Of a DNA stretch of 64,000 nt, positions 38,329 to 48,865 are shown piece after piece; position 1 is the first letter of the stretch; every line of letters starts with the position of its first letter. The notes under the pieces are model-generated. The model was not told the origin of the DNA. It did no database searches and was given only the letters and a program-made list of their open reading frames with translations. Origin of the DNA: Rhodanobacter soli (GTDB lineage Bacteria > Pseudomonadota > Gammaproteobacteria > Xanthomonadales > Rhodanobacteraceae); the NCBI RefSeq assembly GCF_040548735.1, contig NZ_JBEPSD010000001.1, positions 1,612,001-1,676,000 of the forward strand, written 5' to 3'. The translations under genes and the position numbers were made by a program.

Positions 38329-38514
38329 TCAGACGGCCAGATGATCGAGTGCATCGAGCAGGCTCTGCATGCGCGACTCCAGGTTCGGCTGCAGCGTCTC
38401 GCGCTCGCTGTCTTCGCGCTCGCTCAAGCCGTCGATGGCCATCTCGACTTGGCCAAGTTCGACCAGCAGGTCATGATGCGGATAAACCGGTTGGAAATCG
38501 AAGCTCATGTCCAT
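38329..38514 (-). CDS. Small protein of unknown function
   Basis: A 61-residue acidic protein (MDMSFDFQPVYPHH..., then a helical LVELGQVEMAIDGL and MQSLLDALDHLAV). The start at 38514 is supported by GAGGAA 6 nt upstream; a longer frame from 38562 has no such site. No membrane segment or known motif is seen. It is convergent with pepN. The clear ribosome site and ordered helical pattern argue that it is real, but size limits certainty. Confidence 0.55.
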   Translation of the reverse strand: MDMSFDFQPVYPHHDLLVELGQVEMAIDGLSEREDSERETLQPNLESRMQSLLDALDHLAV

Positions 38515-39109
38515 GGCGTATTCCTCTGGTCGGTAACGAAGGAGATGCAACCGCCATGCCAATGTGTGATGCCAATCACGGCTGATTCACGCTTTTCATC
38601 ACACGACTGACGCTGCACGTCATCTGCTGCCGCGATCGGGCACAAAATCCCTTTTCAGTCACCCCATGTTCACGCATTTGCGGTGAATATCGACCTGCGT
38701 TTACGGCAGCAGCCGCTGCTCATCGCCAGATGGTTTCCGGTTTCTGGCGTCCGGCAATACGGTCATCCTGGATTCCCCCTGTTCCTGAGACCGCCGGACG
38801 CCAGATCTATCAGCACAAGGCCCCGCGGCCACCAAGCCGCGGGGCCTTGTCTTTGTGGGGTTTGGCGGACTTTCCTGGCGCACAAAAGGCGACGGCACCC
38901 CGAAGGGTGCCGTCTTGCTTCCTTTCCTGGTACGCGATCGAACCCCTGTCCGTCCGATCTCGGCGCGCGTGGTCGCGCAGCGTCTGCCCCTGAAAGTGCT
39001 GGTTCTTGGAAGCAGGAAACGTGCCATCCGATCCGATCGGCTCGCAAGGCGTTGATGGCGTTACCATGGCGCCCCGTTTCGTCACTTTTTGCACGCTCAG
39101 GTCAGTTCG
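38515..39109. other. Non-coding region with two strong hairpins upstream of mnmG
   Basis: About 600 nt without a convincing gene. It holds a 13-bp perfect stem (AAGGCCCCGCGGC, 38817-38829/38836-38848, 6-nt loop) and a 10-bp perfect stem (GACGGCACCC, 38891-38900/38905-38914). On the minus strand the second has a stable UUCG-type loop and is followed by GCCTTTTG. Such paired structures could be terminators of a minus-strand small RNA or of both flanks. I found no tRNA, RNase P or tmRNA match. Confidence 0.5.
38891..38914 (-). terminator. Intrinsic terminator candidate (minus strand)
   Basis: A 10-bp perfect GC-rich stem closed by a cUUCGg tetraloop, read on the minus strand, then GCCTTTTG. No annotated gene ends just upstream of it on that strand, since mnmG runs the other way, so an unannotated transcript would be its natural client. 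Confidence 0.5.
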
Positions 39110-40987
39110 ATGCGCCATCCGACCCACTACGACGTCATCGTGATCGGCGGCGGCCACGCCGGCACCGAAGCCGCGCTGGCCGCCGCGCGCGCCGGTGCGC
39201 GCACGCTGCTGCTCAGCCACAACATCGAGACGATCGGCCAGATGAGCTGCAATCCCGCCATCGGTGGCATCGGCAAGGGCCACCTGGTCAAGGAAATCGA
39301 CGCGCTCGGTGGGGCGATGGCGCACGCCGCCGATCGCGCCGGCATCCAGTGGCGCACGCTGAACGCATCGAAGGGGCCGGCCGTGCGCGCCACCCGCTGC
39401 CAGGCCGACCGCGCGCTGTACAAGGCGGCGATCCGCCACACGGTGGAAACCCAGCCGAACCTCGAGCTGTTCCAGCAGGCGGTGGACGACCTGATCATCG
39501 AGCACGGCCGCGTCACCGGCGTGGTCACCCAGATGGGCTTGTCGTTCGGCGCGACGACCGTCGTACTCACCGCCGGCACCTTCCTCGCCGGCAAGATCCA
39601 CATCGGTCAGGCGCAGTACGCCGGAGGCCGTGCCGGCGATCCGCCGGCCAGCACGCTAGCGACGAAGCTGCGCGAGCTGCCGGTCGCCGCCGACCGCCTG
39701 AAGACCGGAACGCCGCCGCGCATCGACCTGCGCAGCATCGACTTCAGCGGCCTGGAAGAGCAGCCCGGCGACGCGCCGGCGCCGGTGTTCTCCTACCTCG
39801 GTTCGCGCGACGAGCACCCGCGCCAGGTCAGCTGCTGGATCACCCACACCAGCGAGCAGACGCACGAGATCATTCGCGGCGCGCTGGATCGTTCGCCGTT
39901 GTACACCGGCCAGATCGAGGGCGTCGGCCCGCGCTACTGTCCGTCGATCGAGGACAAGGTGGTGCGCTTCGCCGAGAAGTCGTCGCACCAGATCTTCATC
40001 GAGCCGGAAGGGCTGGACACGTTCGAGATCTATCCGAACGGTATCTCCACCTCGCTGCCGTACGACGTGCAGCTGGCCCTGGTGCATTCGATCAAGGGCT
40101 TTGAACACGCCCACATCACCCGCCCCGGCTACGCGATCGAGTACGACTACTTCGATCCGCGCGGACTCCACCCGTGGCTGGAGACCAAGGCGATCCCCGG
40201 CCTGTACTTCGCCGGCCAGATCAACGGCACCACCGGCTACGAGGAAGCCGCCGCGCAGGGCCTGATCGCCGGCCTCAACGCCGCGCTCGCGGTGCAGGGC
40301 AAGGCACCGTGGTATCCGCGCCGCGACGAGGCGTACATCGGCGTGCTGATCGACGACCTCACCAGCAACGGCACGATCGAGCCGTACCGCATGTTCACCT
40401 CACGCGCCGAATACCGGCTGCACCTACGCGAGGACAATGCCGACCTGCGCCTCACCGAGAAGGGTTTCGAACTCGGCGTGGTACCGCAAGCGCGCTTCGA
40501 CGCCCTGCGTGCCAAGCGCGAGGCCGTGGAGCGCGAGCTGCAGCGTTTGGGCGCACTGTGGGTGACCCCGGCGAACGCGCGCGGCGCGGCGGTCGAGCGC
40601 CAGCTCGGCATCGCGGTCAGTCGCGAGACCAGCGCCATCGACCTGCTGCGCCGGCCCGAACTCGATTACGCCACGCTCGCCGCCGTTCCCGAACTGGGGC
40701 CGCCGGTGCAGCGCGCCGACGTCGCCGCGCAGGTCGAGGTGCAGGTGAAATACGCCGGCTACCTCGAGCGCCAGCGCGAGGAAATCGAACGCCAGCGCCG
40801 CCACGAGCACCTGGCGATTCCCGCCGGCTTCGACTACGACAAGGTGCGCGGGCTGTCGGCCGAAGTACTGCTGAAACTGAAGCGTTCGCTGCCGGCCACG
40901 GTCGGCCAGGCCGCGCGCGTCAGCGGCATCACCCCCGCGGCGATCTCGCTGTTGCTGGTGCACCTGAAGCGCCGCGACGCCGCCTGA
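39110..40987 (+). CDS. mnmG: tRNA uridine-5-carboxymethylaminomethyl modification enzyme, FAD subunit
   Basis: With MnmE it installs the cmnm5 group on U34 of several tRNAs. It has 625 residues. The FAD-binding motif [16 protein letters not shown] is at the N-terminus. [23 protein letters not shown] and [21 protein letters not shown] are signature segments. The ATG at 39110 gives the standard [15 protein letters not shown] start; a TTG at 39089 would add seven residues. mnmE is not adjacent. Confidence 0.96.
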   Translation: MRHPTHYDVIVIGGGHAGTEAALAAARAGARTLLLSHNIETIGQMSCNPAIGGIGKGHLVKEIDALGGAMAHAADRAGIQWRTLNASKGPAVRATRCQADRALYKAAIRHTVETQPNLELFQQAVDDLIIEHGRVTGVVTQMGLSFGATTVVLTAGTFLAGKIHIGQAQYAGGRAGDPPASTLATKLRELPVAADRLKTGTPPRIDLRSIDFSGLEEQPGDAPAPVFSYLGSRDEHPRQVSCWITHTSEQTHEIIRGALDRSPLYTGQIEGVGPRYCPSIEDKVVRFAEKSSHQIFIEPEGLDTFEIYPNGISTSLPYDVQLALVHSIKGFEHAHITRPGYAIEYDYFDPRGLHPWLETKAIPGLYFAGQINGTTGYEEAAAQGLIAGLNAALAVQGKAPWYPRRDEAYIGVLIDDLTSNGTIEPYRMFTSRAEYRLHLREDNADLRLTEKGFELGVVPQARFDALRAKREAVERELQRLGALWVTPANARGAAVERQLGIAVSRETSAIDLLRRPELDYATLAAVPELGPPVQRADVAAQVEVQVKYAGYLERQREEIERQRRHEHLAIPAGFDYDKVRGLSAEVLLKLKRSLPATVGQAARVSGITPAAISLLLVHLKRRDAA

Positions 40988-41050
40988 GCTGTCCGCGCGG
41001 CAACCCGCTCATGGCATCATGCGCACCTTGACCAAGACGGGAGCGCAAGC

Positions 41051-41824
41051 ATGGAGATCTGGATCGGCCGCGACGGCGAACGGCATGGCCCCTACCAGGA
41101 AGACGACGTGCGCCAGTGGCTGCGCAGCGGCCAGGTAAGCCCGCAGGATCTGGCCTGGTACGAGGGCCTCGCCGATTGGCAACCGTTGTCGGTACTGTTT
41201 CCCGACACGCCGCCCGCGCCGCCACCCGCCGCCAGCAACCCCTACGCTGCACCCACCGCCCCCTTGCTGCCGCAGACCACCGCCGCGGCGCTGGAGGATC
41301 ATGCCGGCTTCTGGAAGCGCGTGGCTGCCTACATCCTCGACGGGATCATCCTGTACATCCCGCAGATGCTGATCGAGAAGGCGTTCGGCGGCGATGCCGC
41401 CAAGGCGGCGCTGAAGCAGGCCAGCCTGGATGCGGTGGGCAACCCCGATGCCATGATGGCAGCCAACATGCATTACTACTCCACGATGTGGCCGGCGATG
41501 CTGCTCATCCTGGTGATGGGCGTGCTGTACTTCGCCCTGTGCGAAAGTTCGGCCTGGCAAGGCACGCTGGGCAAGCTGGCGCTGGGCATCCGGGTCACCG
41601 ACCTGCAGGGCAAACGGATCAGCTTCCCACGCGCGCTGGGCCGCTACTTCGCCAAGATCCTCAGCGCCATCATTCTGGGCATCGGTTTCCTCATGGTCGC
41701 CTGGACCCAGCGCAAGCAGGGCCTGCACGACATGATCTGCGACACCCTGGTACTGAACGGCCGCGCCAGCGAGTTCAAGCCGACGCAGGCATCGTCCGGC
41801 AACCGCAACTCGTTCAGCGCCTGA
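41051..41824 (+). CDS. GYF-domain / RDD-family membrane protein
   Basis: A 257-residue protein. Residues 1-50 form a GYF_2-type domain (IGRDGERHGPYQEDDVRQWL). A Pro/Ala linker follows, then an RDD domain from about residue 85 (GFWKRVAAYILDGIILYI... GTLGKLALGIRVTDLQG...). Three hydrophobic segments are evident. RDD proteins are often transport- or envelope-related but lack an agreed function. It stands between mnmG and tex as a likely single gene. Confidence 0.87.
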   Translation: MEIWIGRDGERHGPYQEDDVRQWLRSGQVSPQDLAWYEGLADWQPLSVLFPDTPPAPPPAASNPYAAPTAPLLPQTTAAALEDHAGFWKRVAAYILDGIILYIPQMLIEKAFGGDAAKAALKQASLDAVGNPDAMMAANMHYYSTMWPAMLLILVMGVLYFALCESSAWQGTLGKLALGIRVTDLQGKRISFPRALGRYFAKILSAIILGIGFLMVAWTQRKQGLHDMICDTLVLNGRASEFKPTQASSGNRNSFSA

Positions 41825-41970
41825 TCCAGCAACCTCGCCACGGCGCCGCGGTCGATCCGCGGCGCCGTTCTCGTTTGCGCGACGGCGCGCCCGCAGCCAC
41901 TTGTTATCATCGACAGCTTGACCCTCTTCACCCGGCGCCACGCGCCGTCGCAAGGAATTGAAAGCCGCTC

Positions 41971-44298
41971 ATGCTCAGCATCGAACAACGCATCGCCAAC
42001 GACATCGCCGCCAGAACCGAACAGGTGCAGGCGGCCGTCGACCTGCTGGACGGCGGCGCCACCGTGCCGTTCATCGCGCGCTACCGCAAGGAAGTCACCG
42101 GCGGCCTCGACGACACCCAGTTGCGCCTGCTGGAAGAACGCCTGCGCTACCTGCGCGAACTGGAAGAACGCCGCACGGCGATCCTCGCCAGCGTCGAGGA
42201 ACAGGGCAAGCTCGGCGATGCGTTGAAGGCCGACCTGCTCGCCGCCGACACCAAGGCACGGCTGGAGGACTTGTACCTGCCGTTCAAGCCGAAGCGCCGC
42301 ACCAAGGCGCAGATCGCGCGCGAGGCCGGACTGGAGCCGTTGGCGCTGGGCCTGCGCGAGGATCCCACGCTGTCGCCGGAGACGTTCGCCGAAGCGTTCG
42401 TCGACGCGGACAAGGGCATCGCCGACGTGCGTGCCGCGCTGGACGGCGCGCGCGCAATCCTGATGGAGTCGATCGCCGAGGATGCCCACCTGGTCGGCGA
42501 GCTGCGCGACTGGCTGTGGTCGCAGGGACAGATCCGCGCCAAGGTGGTCGAGGGCAAGGAGAACGAAGGCGCGAAGTTCCGCGACTACTTCGACCACGTC
42601 GAGCCGATCGCGAAGATCCCCTCGCACCGCCTGCTGGCGCTGATGCGCGCGCGCAACGAGGGCGTGATCGAACTCGAGCTCGCCCCCGCCGCCGACAGCG
42701 AGCAGGGCCACGCCGAGGGCGAAGGCCGCGTCGCCGCCCACGCGGACATCCACAACCGCGGCCGCGCCGCCGATGCGTGGCTGCGCGAGACGGTGCGCCT
42801 GACCTGGCGCGTGAAGCTGCACCTGCACCTCACCCTGGACCTGTTCGGCCGCGTGCGCGAAGGCGCCGAGGACGAGGCGATCCGCGTGTTCGGCGACAAC
42901 CTGAAGGATCTGATGCTGGCCGCCCCTGCCGGCGCGAAGACGGTGATGGGGCTGGACCCGGGCATCCGCACCGGCTGCAAGGTCGCGGTGGTCGACGCCA
43001 CCGGCAAGCTGCTGGCCACCGACACGATCTACCCGCTGGAGCCGCGCCGGCAGTGGAACGAATCGCTGGTGTCGCTGGCGAAGCTGTGCAAGCAACATGG
43101 CGTGGATCTGATCGCGATCGGCAACGGCACCGGCTCGCGCGAGACGGACAAACTGGCCGGCGAGCTGATCAAGAAGCTGGCCGACGCGAAGTTGTCGAAG
43201 ATCGTGGTGAGCGAGGCCGGCGCCTCGGTGTATTCCGCCTCCGAACTCGCCGCGAAGGAATTCCCGGAACTCGACGTGAGCCTGCGCGGCGCCGTCTCGA
43301 TCGCGCGCCGCCTGCAGGACCCGCTGGCCGAACTGGTGAAGATCGAGCCGAAGGCGATCGGCGTGGGCCAGTACCAGCACGACGTCAACCAGATCAAGCT
43401 GGCGCGCGCGCTGGACGCGCGGGTCGAGGACTGCGTCAACGCCGTCGGCGTGGACGTGAACACCGCTTCCGCCGCGCTGCTGTCGCGCGTGGCCGGGCTG
43501 TCGGCGTCGGTGGCCGAGAACGTGGTGAAGCACCGCGACGCGAACGGTCCGTTCCCGAACCGCAAGGCGCTGCTGAAGGTGCCGCGCCTCGGCGACAAGG
43601 CGTTCGAGCAGTGCGCCGGCTTCCTGCGCGTGTCCGGCGGCGACAATCCGCTGGATGCCAGCGCGGTGCATCCGGAAGCGTACCCGGTGGTCGAACGGAT
43701 CATCGCGCAATGCGGCCGCGAGGTGCGCAACATCATCGGCGACAGCGGCTTCCTGCGCGGCCTCAAGCCCGAGCAGTTCACCGATGAAAAGTTCGGCGTG
43801 CCGACCGTGCGCGACATCCTGAAGGAACTGGAAAAGCCCGGTCGCGACCCGCGTCCGGAGTTTGTCGCCCCGAGCTTCGCCGAAGGCGTCGAGGACGTGA
43901 AGGACCTCAAGCCCGGCATGATCCTGGAAGGCCGCGTCACCAACGTGGCCGCGTTCGGCGCGTTCGTCGACATCGGCGTGCACCAGGACGGCCTGGTGCA
44001 CGTCTCGGCGCTGTCGCACACCTTCGTCAAGGATCCGCGCGACGCGGTGAAGGCCGGCGACATCGTCAAGGTCAAGGTGATGGAAGTGGACCTGCCGCGC
44101 CAGCGCATCGGCCTCAGCATGCGCCTGGACGACGAACCGGGCCAGGCGCGCGCCGGCCGCCCGGGTGGCGGCGGCGATGTTCGCGGCGGCCAGCGCGATA
44201 CCCGCGGCCCGCGTCCGGGTGGCACTGCCCCGAAGCCCGCGCCCACTCCGGCCAACAGCGCGTTCGCCGATGCACTGACGCGCGCGATCAAGCGCTGA
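41971..44298 (+). CDS. tex: RNA-binding transcription accessory protein Tex
   Basis: A 775-residue nucleic-acid-binding protein implicated in transcription. The Tex N-domain has [17 protein letters not shown] near residue 30. The YqgF-like nuclease fold has [18 protein letters not shown]. Helix-hairpin-helix segments follow ([15 protein letters not shown]). The C-terminal S1 domain contains [21 protein letters not shown], and the tail is Gly/Arg-rich. The length is typical. TATCAT at 41905-41910 is a candidate -10. Confidence 0.95.
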   Translation: MLSIEQRIANDIAARTEQVQAAVDLLDGGATVPFIARYRKEVTGGLDDTQLRLLEERLRYLRELEERRTAILASVEEQGKLGDALKADLLAADTKARLEDLYLPFKPKRRTKAQIAREAGLEPLALGLREDPTLSPETFAEAFVDADKGIADVRAALDGARAILMESIAEDAHLVGELRDWLWSQGQIRAKVVEGKENEGAKFRDYFDHVEPIAKIPSHRLLALMRARNEGVIELELAPAADSEQGHAEGEGRVAAHADIHNRGRAADAWLRETVRLTWRVKLHLHLTLDLFGRVREGAEDEAIRVFGDNLKDLMLAAPAGAKTVMGLDPGIRTGCKVAVVDATGKLLATDTIYPLEPRRQWNESLVSLAKLCKQHGVDLIAIGNGTGSRETDKLAGELIKKLADAKLSKIVVSEAGASVYSASELAAKEFPELDVSLRGAVSIARRLQDPLAELVKIEPKAIGVGQYQHDVNQIKLARALDARVEDCVNAVGVDVNTASAALLSRVAGLSASVAENVVKHRDANGPFPNRKALLKVPRLGDKAFEQCAGFLRVSGGDNPLDASAVHPEAYPVVERIIAQCGREVRNIIGDSGFLRGLKPEQFTDEKFGVPTVRDILKELEKPGRDPRPEFVAPSFAEGVEDVKDLKPGMILEGRVTNVAAFGAFVDIGVHQDGLVHVSALSHTFVKDPRDAVKAGDIVKVKVMEVDLPRQRIGLSMRLDDEPGQARAGRPGGGGDVRGGQRDTRGPRPGGTAPKPAPTPANSAFADALTRAIKR

Positions 44299-44410
44299 AC
44301 GCCCGTGCAGCCTCGCATGCGGCGGCGGTGCACTGCAGCATGCGGTTCCGTATGGAATGCCGTAACGTAACATCCAGCTAACAGGGCCATCCCGGTCCAG
44401 GAGTGTCAGC

Positions 44411-46258
44411 ATGCTTCGTATCCGCCACCTGGCAGGCGCCATCGCCACCACTTTGCTGTTCAGCACGGCCGCTGCAGCCACCGATTTCAGCAACGTCATT
44501 GTTTTCGGCGACAGTCTCAGCGACGGCGGCAACATCTCGCTGGCCACCGCGCCCGGCATCCAGCCGCCGCTGCGTTTCACCACCAATCCCGGCACCACCG
44601 CGGCGGAGAACGTGGCGGCTGGCCTCGGCTTCACGCTGGCCCCGTCGGTTGCCGGCGGTACCGACTTCGCCTGGGGCGGCGCGGGTTTCGTCAACAACGT
44701 GGCTGCCGTACCGACCATTCCGCAACAGCTGCAGATGTACCTGGGCGCGAACGGCGGCAAGGCCGATTCCCATGCCCTGTACCAGGTCTGGGGCGGCGCG
44801 AACGACATCTTCTACCTGAGCAGCGCACTGACCGATCCGAACGCGATCGCCGCCGGTGCCGTCAACGCGGCGCAGACCGAACTCGGCCTGCTCGGTGGCC
44901 TGCAGGCGGCCGGTGCCCGCTACGTGGTGGTGTACAACCTCCCCGACCTCGGCAAGACCCCTTCGGCTGCCGCCGGCGGTGCGGCCGCCCAGGCCGGCGC
45001 CAGCCAGCTCGCCGTGCTCTACAACGGCGTGCTCAGCAGCGGCCTCGGCCAGCTCAGCAACAATGGCCTGAACATCATCCCGGTGAACACCTACGCCCTG
45101 CTCAACGAGGTGATCGCCAACCCGTCCGCCTACGGCTTCAGCAACGTCACCGCCCCGGCCTGCGGCGCCGGCTCCAGCTCGGTGCAATGCGGCCCGCAGG
45201 GCTCGGGCTTGCCGTACACCTATGCGTCGGGCACCGACCAGACCTACCTGTTCGCCGACGGCGTGCACCCGACCACCGCCGCCCACGCGATGCTCAGCCA
45301 GTACGTGCTGTCGGTGATCCACGCGCCGGAACAGATTTCGCTGCTTGGCGAAGCGCCGCTGGCGGCCAGCACCGTGCAGAACCGCGTGATCCGCGACCAG
45401 ATGCTGACCGAGGGCAAGGATGGCGATACCCGCGCCTTCGTCAATATTGATTACGGCCAGCAACGCTTCGACGCCAGTGACAGTTCCCCACGCACCACCA
45501 GCGACAATTTCAACTTCACGCTGGGCGCGAACCTCTTTGCCGGCGAGCATGTCACGGCGGGCGTGGCTCTCGGCATCGGCCAGCACAACGCCGATTTTTC
45601 CGGTGGCGGCGGCTACAAGCTGCAGGACATCAGCGGCCTGGGCTATCTCGGCTACCGCAACGGTGGCGGCTACGTGGGCGGCTACGTCAACTTCGGTCAA
45701 TCCAACTTCAAGGACATCGAACGCCGCATGAGCATCGGCACCATGCAGCGTACCGAAACCGGCAAGGCCGACGGCTCGCATCTGGGCGGCGGGCTCACCG
45801 GCGGATGGTGGTTTGATCTCGCCGACAAGCTGCAGACCGGGCCCTTCGCCACCCTCGACTGGCAGACCGTGAAGATCAGCGGCTACAGCGAGAACGGCGG
45901 CGACAGCAGCGCGATGTGGTTCGGCCGGCAGCAGCGCGACTCCCTGCTGTCCACGCTGGGCTGGCGCCTGCGCGGCCAGTGGCAGGTCAACAACCTGCTG
46001 ATGTCGCCGTATGTCGAGCTGGGCTGGAACCATGACAGCAAGGCCGATCAACGCATGGTCAGCGCAGGCCTCACCAGCATGAACGGCACGTTCGCCCTGC
46101 CCGGCTTCAGTCCGGACAAGAGCTGGGGCACCGCTTCATTGGGCCTGTCCGCCCAGCTCACCCCGAGCGTGCAAAGCTGGATCGGCTATAGCGGTCGCTT
46201 CAGCGACAACAGCCAGAAGTACAACAGCGTCAATATGGGTGTACGGATCACCCTCTGA
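44411..46258 (+). CDS. GDSL-type esterase autotransporter (EstA-like)
   Basis: A 615-residue surface protein: signal peptide (about 1-23), an SGNH hydrolase passenger (about 25-325) and a C-terminal autotransporter barrel (about 340-615). Catalytic features are S35 in FGDSLSDGGN, GGANDI for block III, and the Asp/His pair D283 and H286 in DGVHPT. The C-terminus NMGVRITL is a normal barrel ending. AGGAG precedes the ATG by about 8 nt. Relatives such as EstA of Pseudomonas hydrolyse lipids at the cell surface. A strong bidirectional terminator follows. Confidence 0.92.
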   Translation: MLRIRHLAGAIATTLLFSTAAAATDFSNVIVFGDSLSDGGNISLATAPGIQPPLRFTTNPGTTAAENVAAGLGFTLAPSVAGGTDFAWGGAGFVNNVAAVPTIPQQLQMYLGANGGKADSHALYQVWGGANDIFYLSSALTDPNAIAAGAVNAAQTELGLLGGLQAAGARYVVVYNLPDLGKTPSAAAGGAAAQAGASQLAVLYNGVLSSGLGQLSNNGLNIIPVNTYALLNEVIANPSAYGFSNVTAPACGAGSSSVQCGPQGSGLPYTYASGTDQTYLFADGVHPTTAAHAMLSQYVLSVIHAPEQISLLGEAPLAASTVQNRVIRDQMLTEGKDGDTRAFVNIDYGQQRFDASDSSPRTTSDNFNFTLGANLFAGEHVTAGVALGIGQHNADFSGGGGYKLQDISGLGYLGYRNGGGYVGGYVNFGQSNFKDIERRMSIGTMQRTETGKADGSHLGGGLTGGWWFDLADKLQTGPFATLDWQTVKISGYSENGGDSSAMWFGRQQRDSLLSTLGWRLRGQWQVNNLLMSPYVELGWNHDSKADQRMVSAGLTSMNGTFALPGFSPDKSWGTASLGLSAQLTPSVQSWIGYSGRFSDNSQKYNSVNMGVRITL

Positions 46259-46296
46259 TCCGGCAAGCCCGTGGCTCGGCCCCCGGGCCGAGCCGT

Positions 46297-46331
46297 AAAA
46301 AAAGCCGTCCGCTGATGCGGACGGCTTTTTT
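46297..46331. terminator. Bidirectional intrinsic terminator
   Basis: AAAAAAAGCCGTCCGC, a TGAT loop and GCGGACGGCTTTTTT form a textbook intrinsic terminator that works in both directions. It lies between the convergent autotransporter and lipoprotein genes. A second GC stem (46273-46282/46285-46294) stands just before it. Confidence 0.92.
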
Positions 46332-46376
46332 GTGGACCTCCCGCCGGACGCGGGAAGACGCGGACGCTATGGCGAC

Positions 46377-47258
46377 TTACTTGTTCTTGCCGCCGGTCGC
46401 CATGCTGAGGATGGCCATGGCCTGCTTCTTCATCGTCGCCGCCGCAGCGGGATCGAGCGCCTGCACGTCGCTGCCGACCTGGTGCTGCTTCAGCACCAGC
46501 GTGCCGTCATCGCTCCAGCCGGCACGGTCGACCGCACTCGGCTTGCCGTCGCGGTTCGCCTTGGTCTCCTGCACGATCGCCCACGGCTTGCCGTTCTTGT
46601 AGGCGTAATCGGTGCTGGTATAGCCCTTGTCGCCGTAGTCGACTTCCTCGCGGATGAACTTCACTTCACCGGCCTGGCGGAACAGCTGCCAGCCACGCGA
46701 ATCGTTGGCCTCCAGCTTGGTGCCGTGGCTGATCTTCATGCCGCCGATCTGCGCCTTGGCCTCGTCGAAATCGGCCAGGACCTTCTCGCTGGGGGTCTGC
46801 TCCGCCACCAGTTCGATCGCCACGCCATCGTTCTTGCTGCCCTTGGCCAGCACCGGCGCCTGGATCGGCATCGAATACTTGCGGTCGCCGTCGGTCAGAT
46901 TCGCCTGGATCACGTACAGGTCGTTCGGCTTCACCTCGGCCGGATTGAAGGTCAGCGTGAACGACTGCGGGAACGAGCCAGCCGGCGCCGTCTTGCTGGC
47001 CAGCGGGGCGGAGCCCACGGCCGTGGACGACACGTCGACCAGGTTCAGCACCAGGGTGGCGTTCGCCGACGGCGCGGGCGTGCCGGCGCGCAGCGAGATC
47101 GTGCCGCTTACCTGGTTCGGGATCTGGGGAGCGGCAGCGGCCGTGTTCGCGGCGGCGGGCGCAGTGGAGTCCGTCTGCTGCGACGGATGGGAAGCGTTGT
47201 TGCAACCCGCCAGTGCCAGTGCCGCGACCGACATCAGCGACAAAACCGTCTTGCGCAT
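46377..47258 (-). CDS. YbaY-type lipoprotein
   Basis: A 293-residue lipoprotein with lipobox LALAGC, so the mature protein starts at C19. An Ala/Pro/Gln-rich linker is followed by a beta-rich YbaY-like domain (about 50-150: GTISLRAGTPAPSANATLVLNLVDVS... IPIQ-type strand KYSMPIQAPV). An extra C-terminal region of about 130 residues, with no family I can name, contains HGTKLEANDSRGWQLFRQ. The next residue after Cys is Asn, so outer-membrane sorting is expected. The role is unknown. Confidence 0.8.
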   Translation of the reverse strand: MRKTVLSLMSVAALALAGCNNASHPSQQTDSTAPAAANTAAAAPQIPNQVSGTISLRAGTPAPSANATLVLNLVDVSSTAVGSAPLASKTAPAGSFPQSFTLTFNPAEVKPNDLYVIQANLTDGDRKYSMPIQAPVLAKGSKNDGVAIELVAEQTPSEKVLADFDEAKAQIGGMKISHGTKLEANDSRGWQLFRQAGEVKFIREEVDYGDKGYTSTDYAYKNGKPWAIVQETKANRDGKPSAVDRAGWSDDGTLVLKQHQVGSDVQALDPAAAATMKKQAMAILSMATGGKNK

Positions 47259-47427
47259 GGGAAAACCTCATCAACGTGAAAACAAGCACGAGGTCGTTCA
47301 GGCGCTCTGCGCCACGACTCTACGCGGGGGAAGTTCCAAGCATAGCCCAAAAAAGGCGGCACGGAAAAGTCAAGCCATCCAATGGCCTACCATGCGCCGG
47401 CGTACGCTGCCCGGAACAGCGGCCACA

Positions 47428-48711
47428 TCAAGGGCGCCGCAGGGCCCGGTGCGCGATGTCACGGCGGCAGAACGCGCCGTCGTAACGGATCCGGGCGACT
47501 GCGGCATAGGCACTTTCGCGCGCCGCCGCGATGTCGTCACCCAGGGCGCAGACGGTCAGCACGCGGCCCCCGGCGGTGACCACGCGGTCCGCCGCGTCGA
47601 GTCGGGTGCCGGCATGAAACACCTTCACGTCGGCACCCGCTGGCGCGTCGAGGCCGTCGATCACGTCGCCCAAGCGCACCCGGCCCGGATAACCGCCAGC
47701 CGCCATCACCACACCGATCGCCGGGCGCGCATCCCAGCGCGCCCGGGCCTGCTCCAGCCGGCCGTCCAGCGCGGCGTCGATCAACTCGACCAGATCCGAC
47801 TTCAGGCGCAGCATGATCGGCTGCGTTTCCGGATCGCCGAAGCGCACGTTAAACTCGATCACCTTCGGCACACCCGACTTGTCGATCATCAGGCCGGCGT
47901 AGAGGAAGCCGATGAACGGCGCGCCCTCGGCCGCCATGCCGTGCAGGGTCGGCTCGATCACTTCCTTCAGGATGCGCTGCTCGACTTCCGGCGTGACCAC
48001 CGGCGCCGGCGAATACGCGCCCATGCCGCCGGTGTTCGGGCCGAGGTCGCCCTCGTCGCGGCGCTTGTGGTCCTGGCTGGAAGCCATCGGCAGCGCGTGG
48101 CTGCCGTCGCTGATCACGATGTAGCTGGCTTCCTCGCCGTCGAGGAATTCCTCGATCACCACCCGCGCCGAGGCCTCGCCGAACGCGTGCGCGCCGAGCA
48201 TGTCGTGCAGCGCCAGTTCCGCATCGGCCAGGGTCAGCGCCACCACCACGCCCTTGCCGGCGGCGAGGCCGTCGGCCTTGATCACGATCGGCGCGCCATG
48301 CTTGCGCACGTACGCCAGCGCCGGATTCAGTTCGGTGAACACCGCATAGTGCGCGGTGGGAATGTTGTGCCGCTGCAGGAAATCCTTGGCGAACGCCTTG
48401 GAGCCTTCCAGCTGCGCGGCGATCGCGCGCGGCCCGAAGATGCGCAGGCCGGCGGCGCGGAACTTGTCGACCACGCCGGCCACCAGCGGCACCTCGGGGC
48501 CAACCACGGTCAGCCCGATTTTTTCGCGCTTCGCCAGCTGCAGCAGGCCATCGAGATCATTCATCGCGACGTCGGCGTTGCGCACGCCCGGCTCGCGCGC
48601 AGTGCCGGCGTTGCCGGGCGCCACGATCACTTCGTCGACCTGCGAGGATTGCCTGAGCTTCCACGCCAGCGCGTGTTCGCGACCGCCGCCGCCGATGACG
48701 AGGACCTTCAT
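47428..48711 (-). CDS. purD: Phosphoribosylamine-glycine ligase
   Basis: ATP-grasp enzyme for the second step of purine synthesis. It has 427 residues. The N-terminal MKVLVIGGGGREHALAWKL fixes the start at 48711; the frame stays open 48 codons further but without similarity. GPEVPLVAGVVD, KADGLAAGKGVVV, GPNTGGMGAYSP and EFNVRFGDPETQ are signature segments. It is divergent from the beta-lactamase gene. purH, its common partner, is not in the window. Confidence 0.96.
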   Translation of the reverse strand: MKVLVIGGGGREHALAWKLRQSSQVDEVIVAPGNAGTAREPGVRNADVAMNDLDGLLQLAKREKIGLTVVGPEVPLVAGVVDKFRAAGLRIFGPRAIAAQLEGSKAFAKDFLQRHNIPTAHYAVFTELNPALAYVRKHGAPIVIKADGLAAGKGVVVALTLADAELALHDMLGAHAFGEASARVVIEEFLDGEEASYIVISDGSHALPMASSQDHKRRDEGDLGPNTGGMGAYSPAPVVTPEVEQRILKEVIEPTLHGMAAEGAPFIGFLYAGLMIDKSGVPKVIEFNVRFGDPETQPIMLRLKSDLVELIDAALDGRLEQARARWDARPAIGVVMAAGGYPGRVRLGDVIDGLDAPAGADVKVFHAGTRLDAADRVVTAGGRVLTVCALGDDIAAARESAYAAVARIRYDGAFCRRDIAHRALRRP

Positions 48712-48865
48712 TGCGCTGCTCCGTGTGAGGCGCGCCATCCGGCGCAGCGCGACATTGTACCGGCTACGCTGCCCGCAGACGGCCAGATTCACGTCCTTCC
48801 GCCGGCGCAATGGGCGGCTAGGCTCACCCGACGACGACGGCTGCCCGCCGCGCAAGGAGATTCCG

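Noticed and set aside
38700..39045. Possible tRNA, RNase P RNA or tmRNA in the gap before mnmG
   Set aside because: GGTTCGAT and AGGAAAGTCCG on the minus strand recall a T-loop and an RNase P motif, but the surrounding stems and the rest of those RNAs are missing.
41644..44808. A 1054-codon minus-strand open frame opposite tex
   Set aside because: Same cause: third-position GC bias of tex creates a stop-free antisense frame. No motif, no ribosome site.
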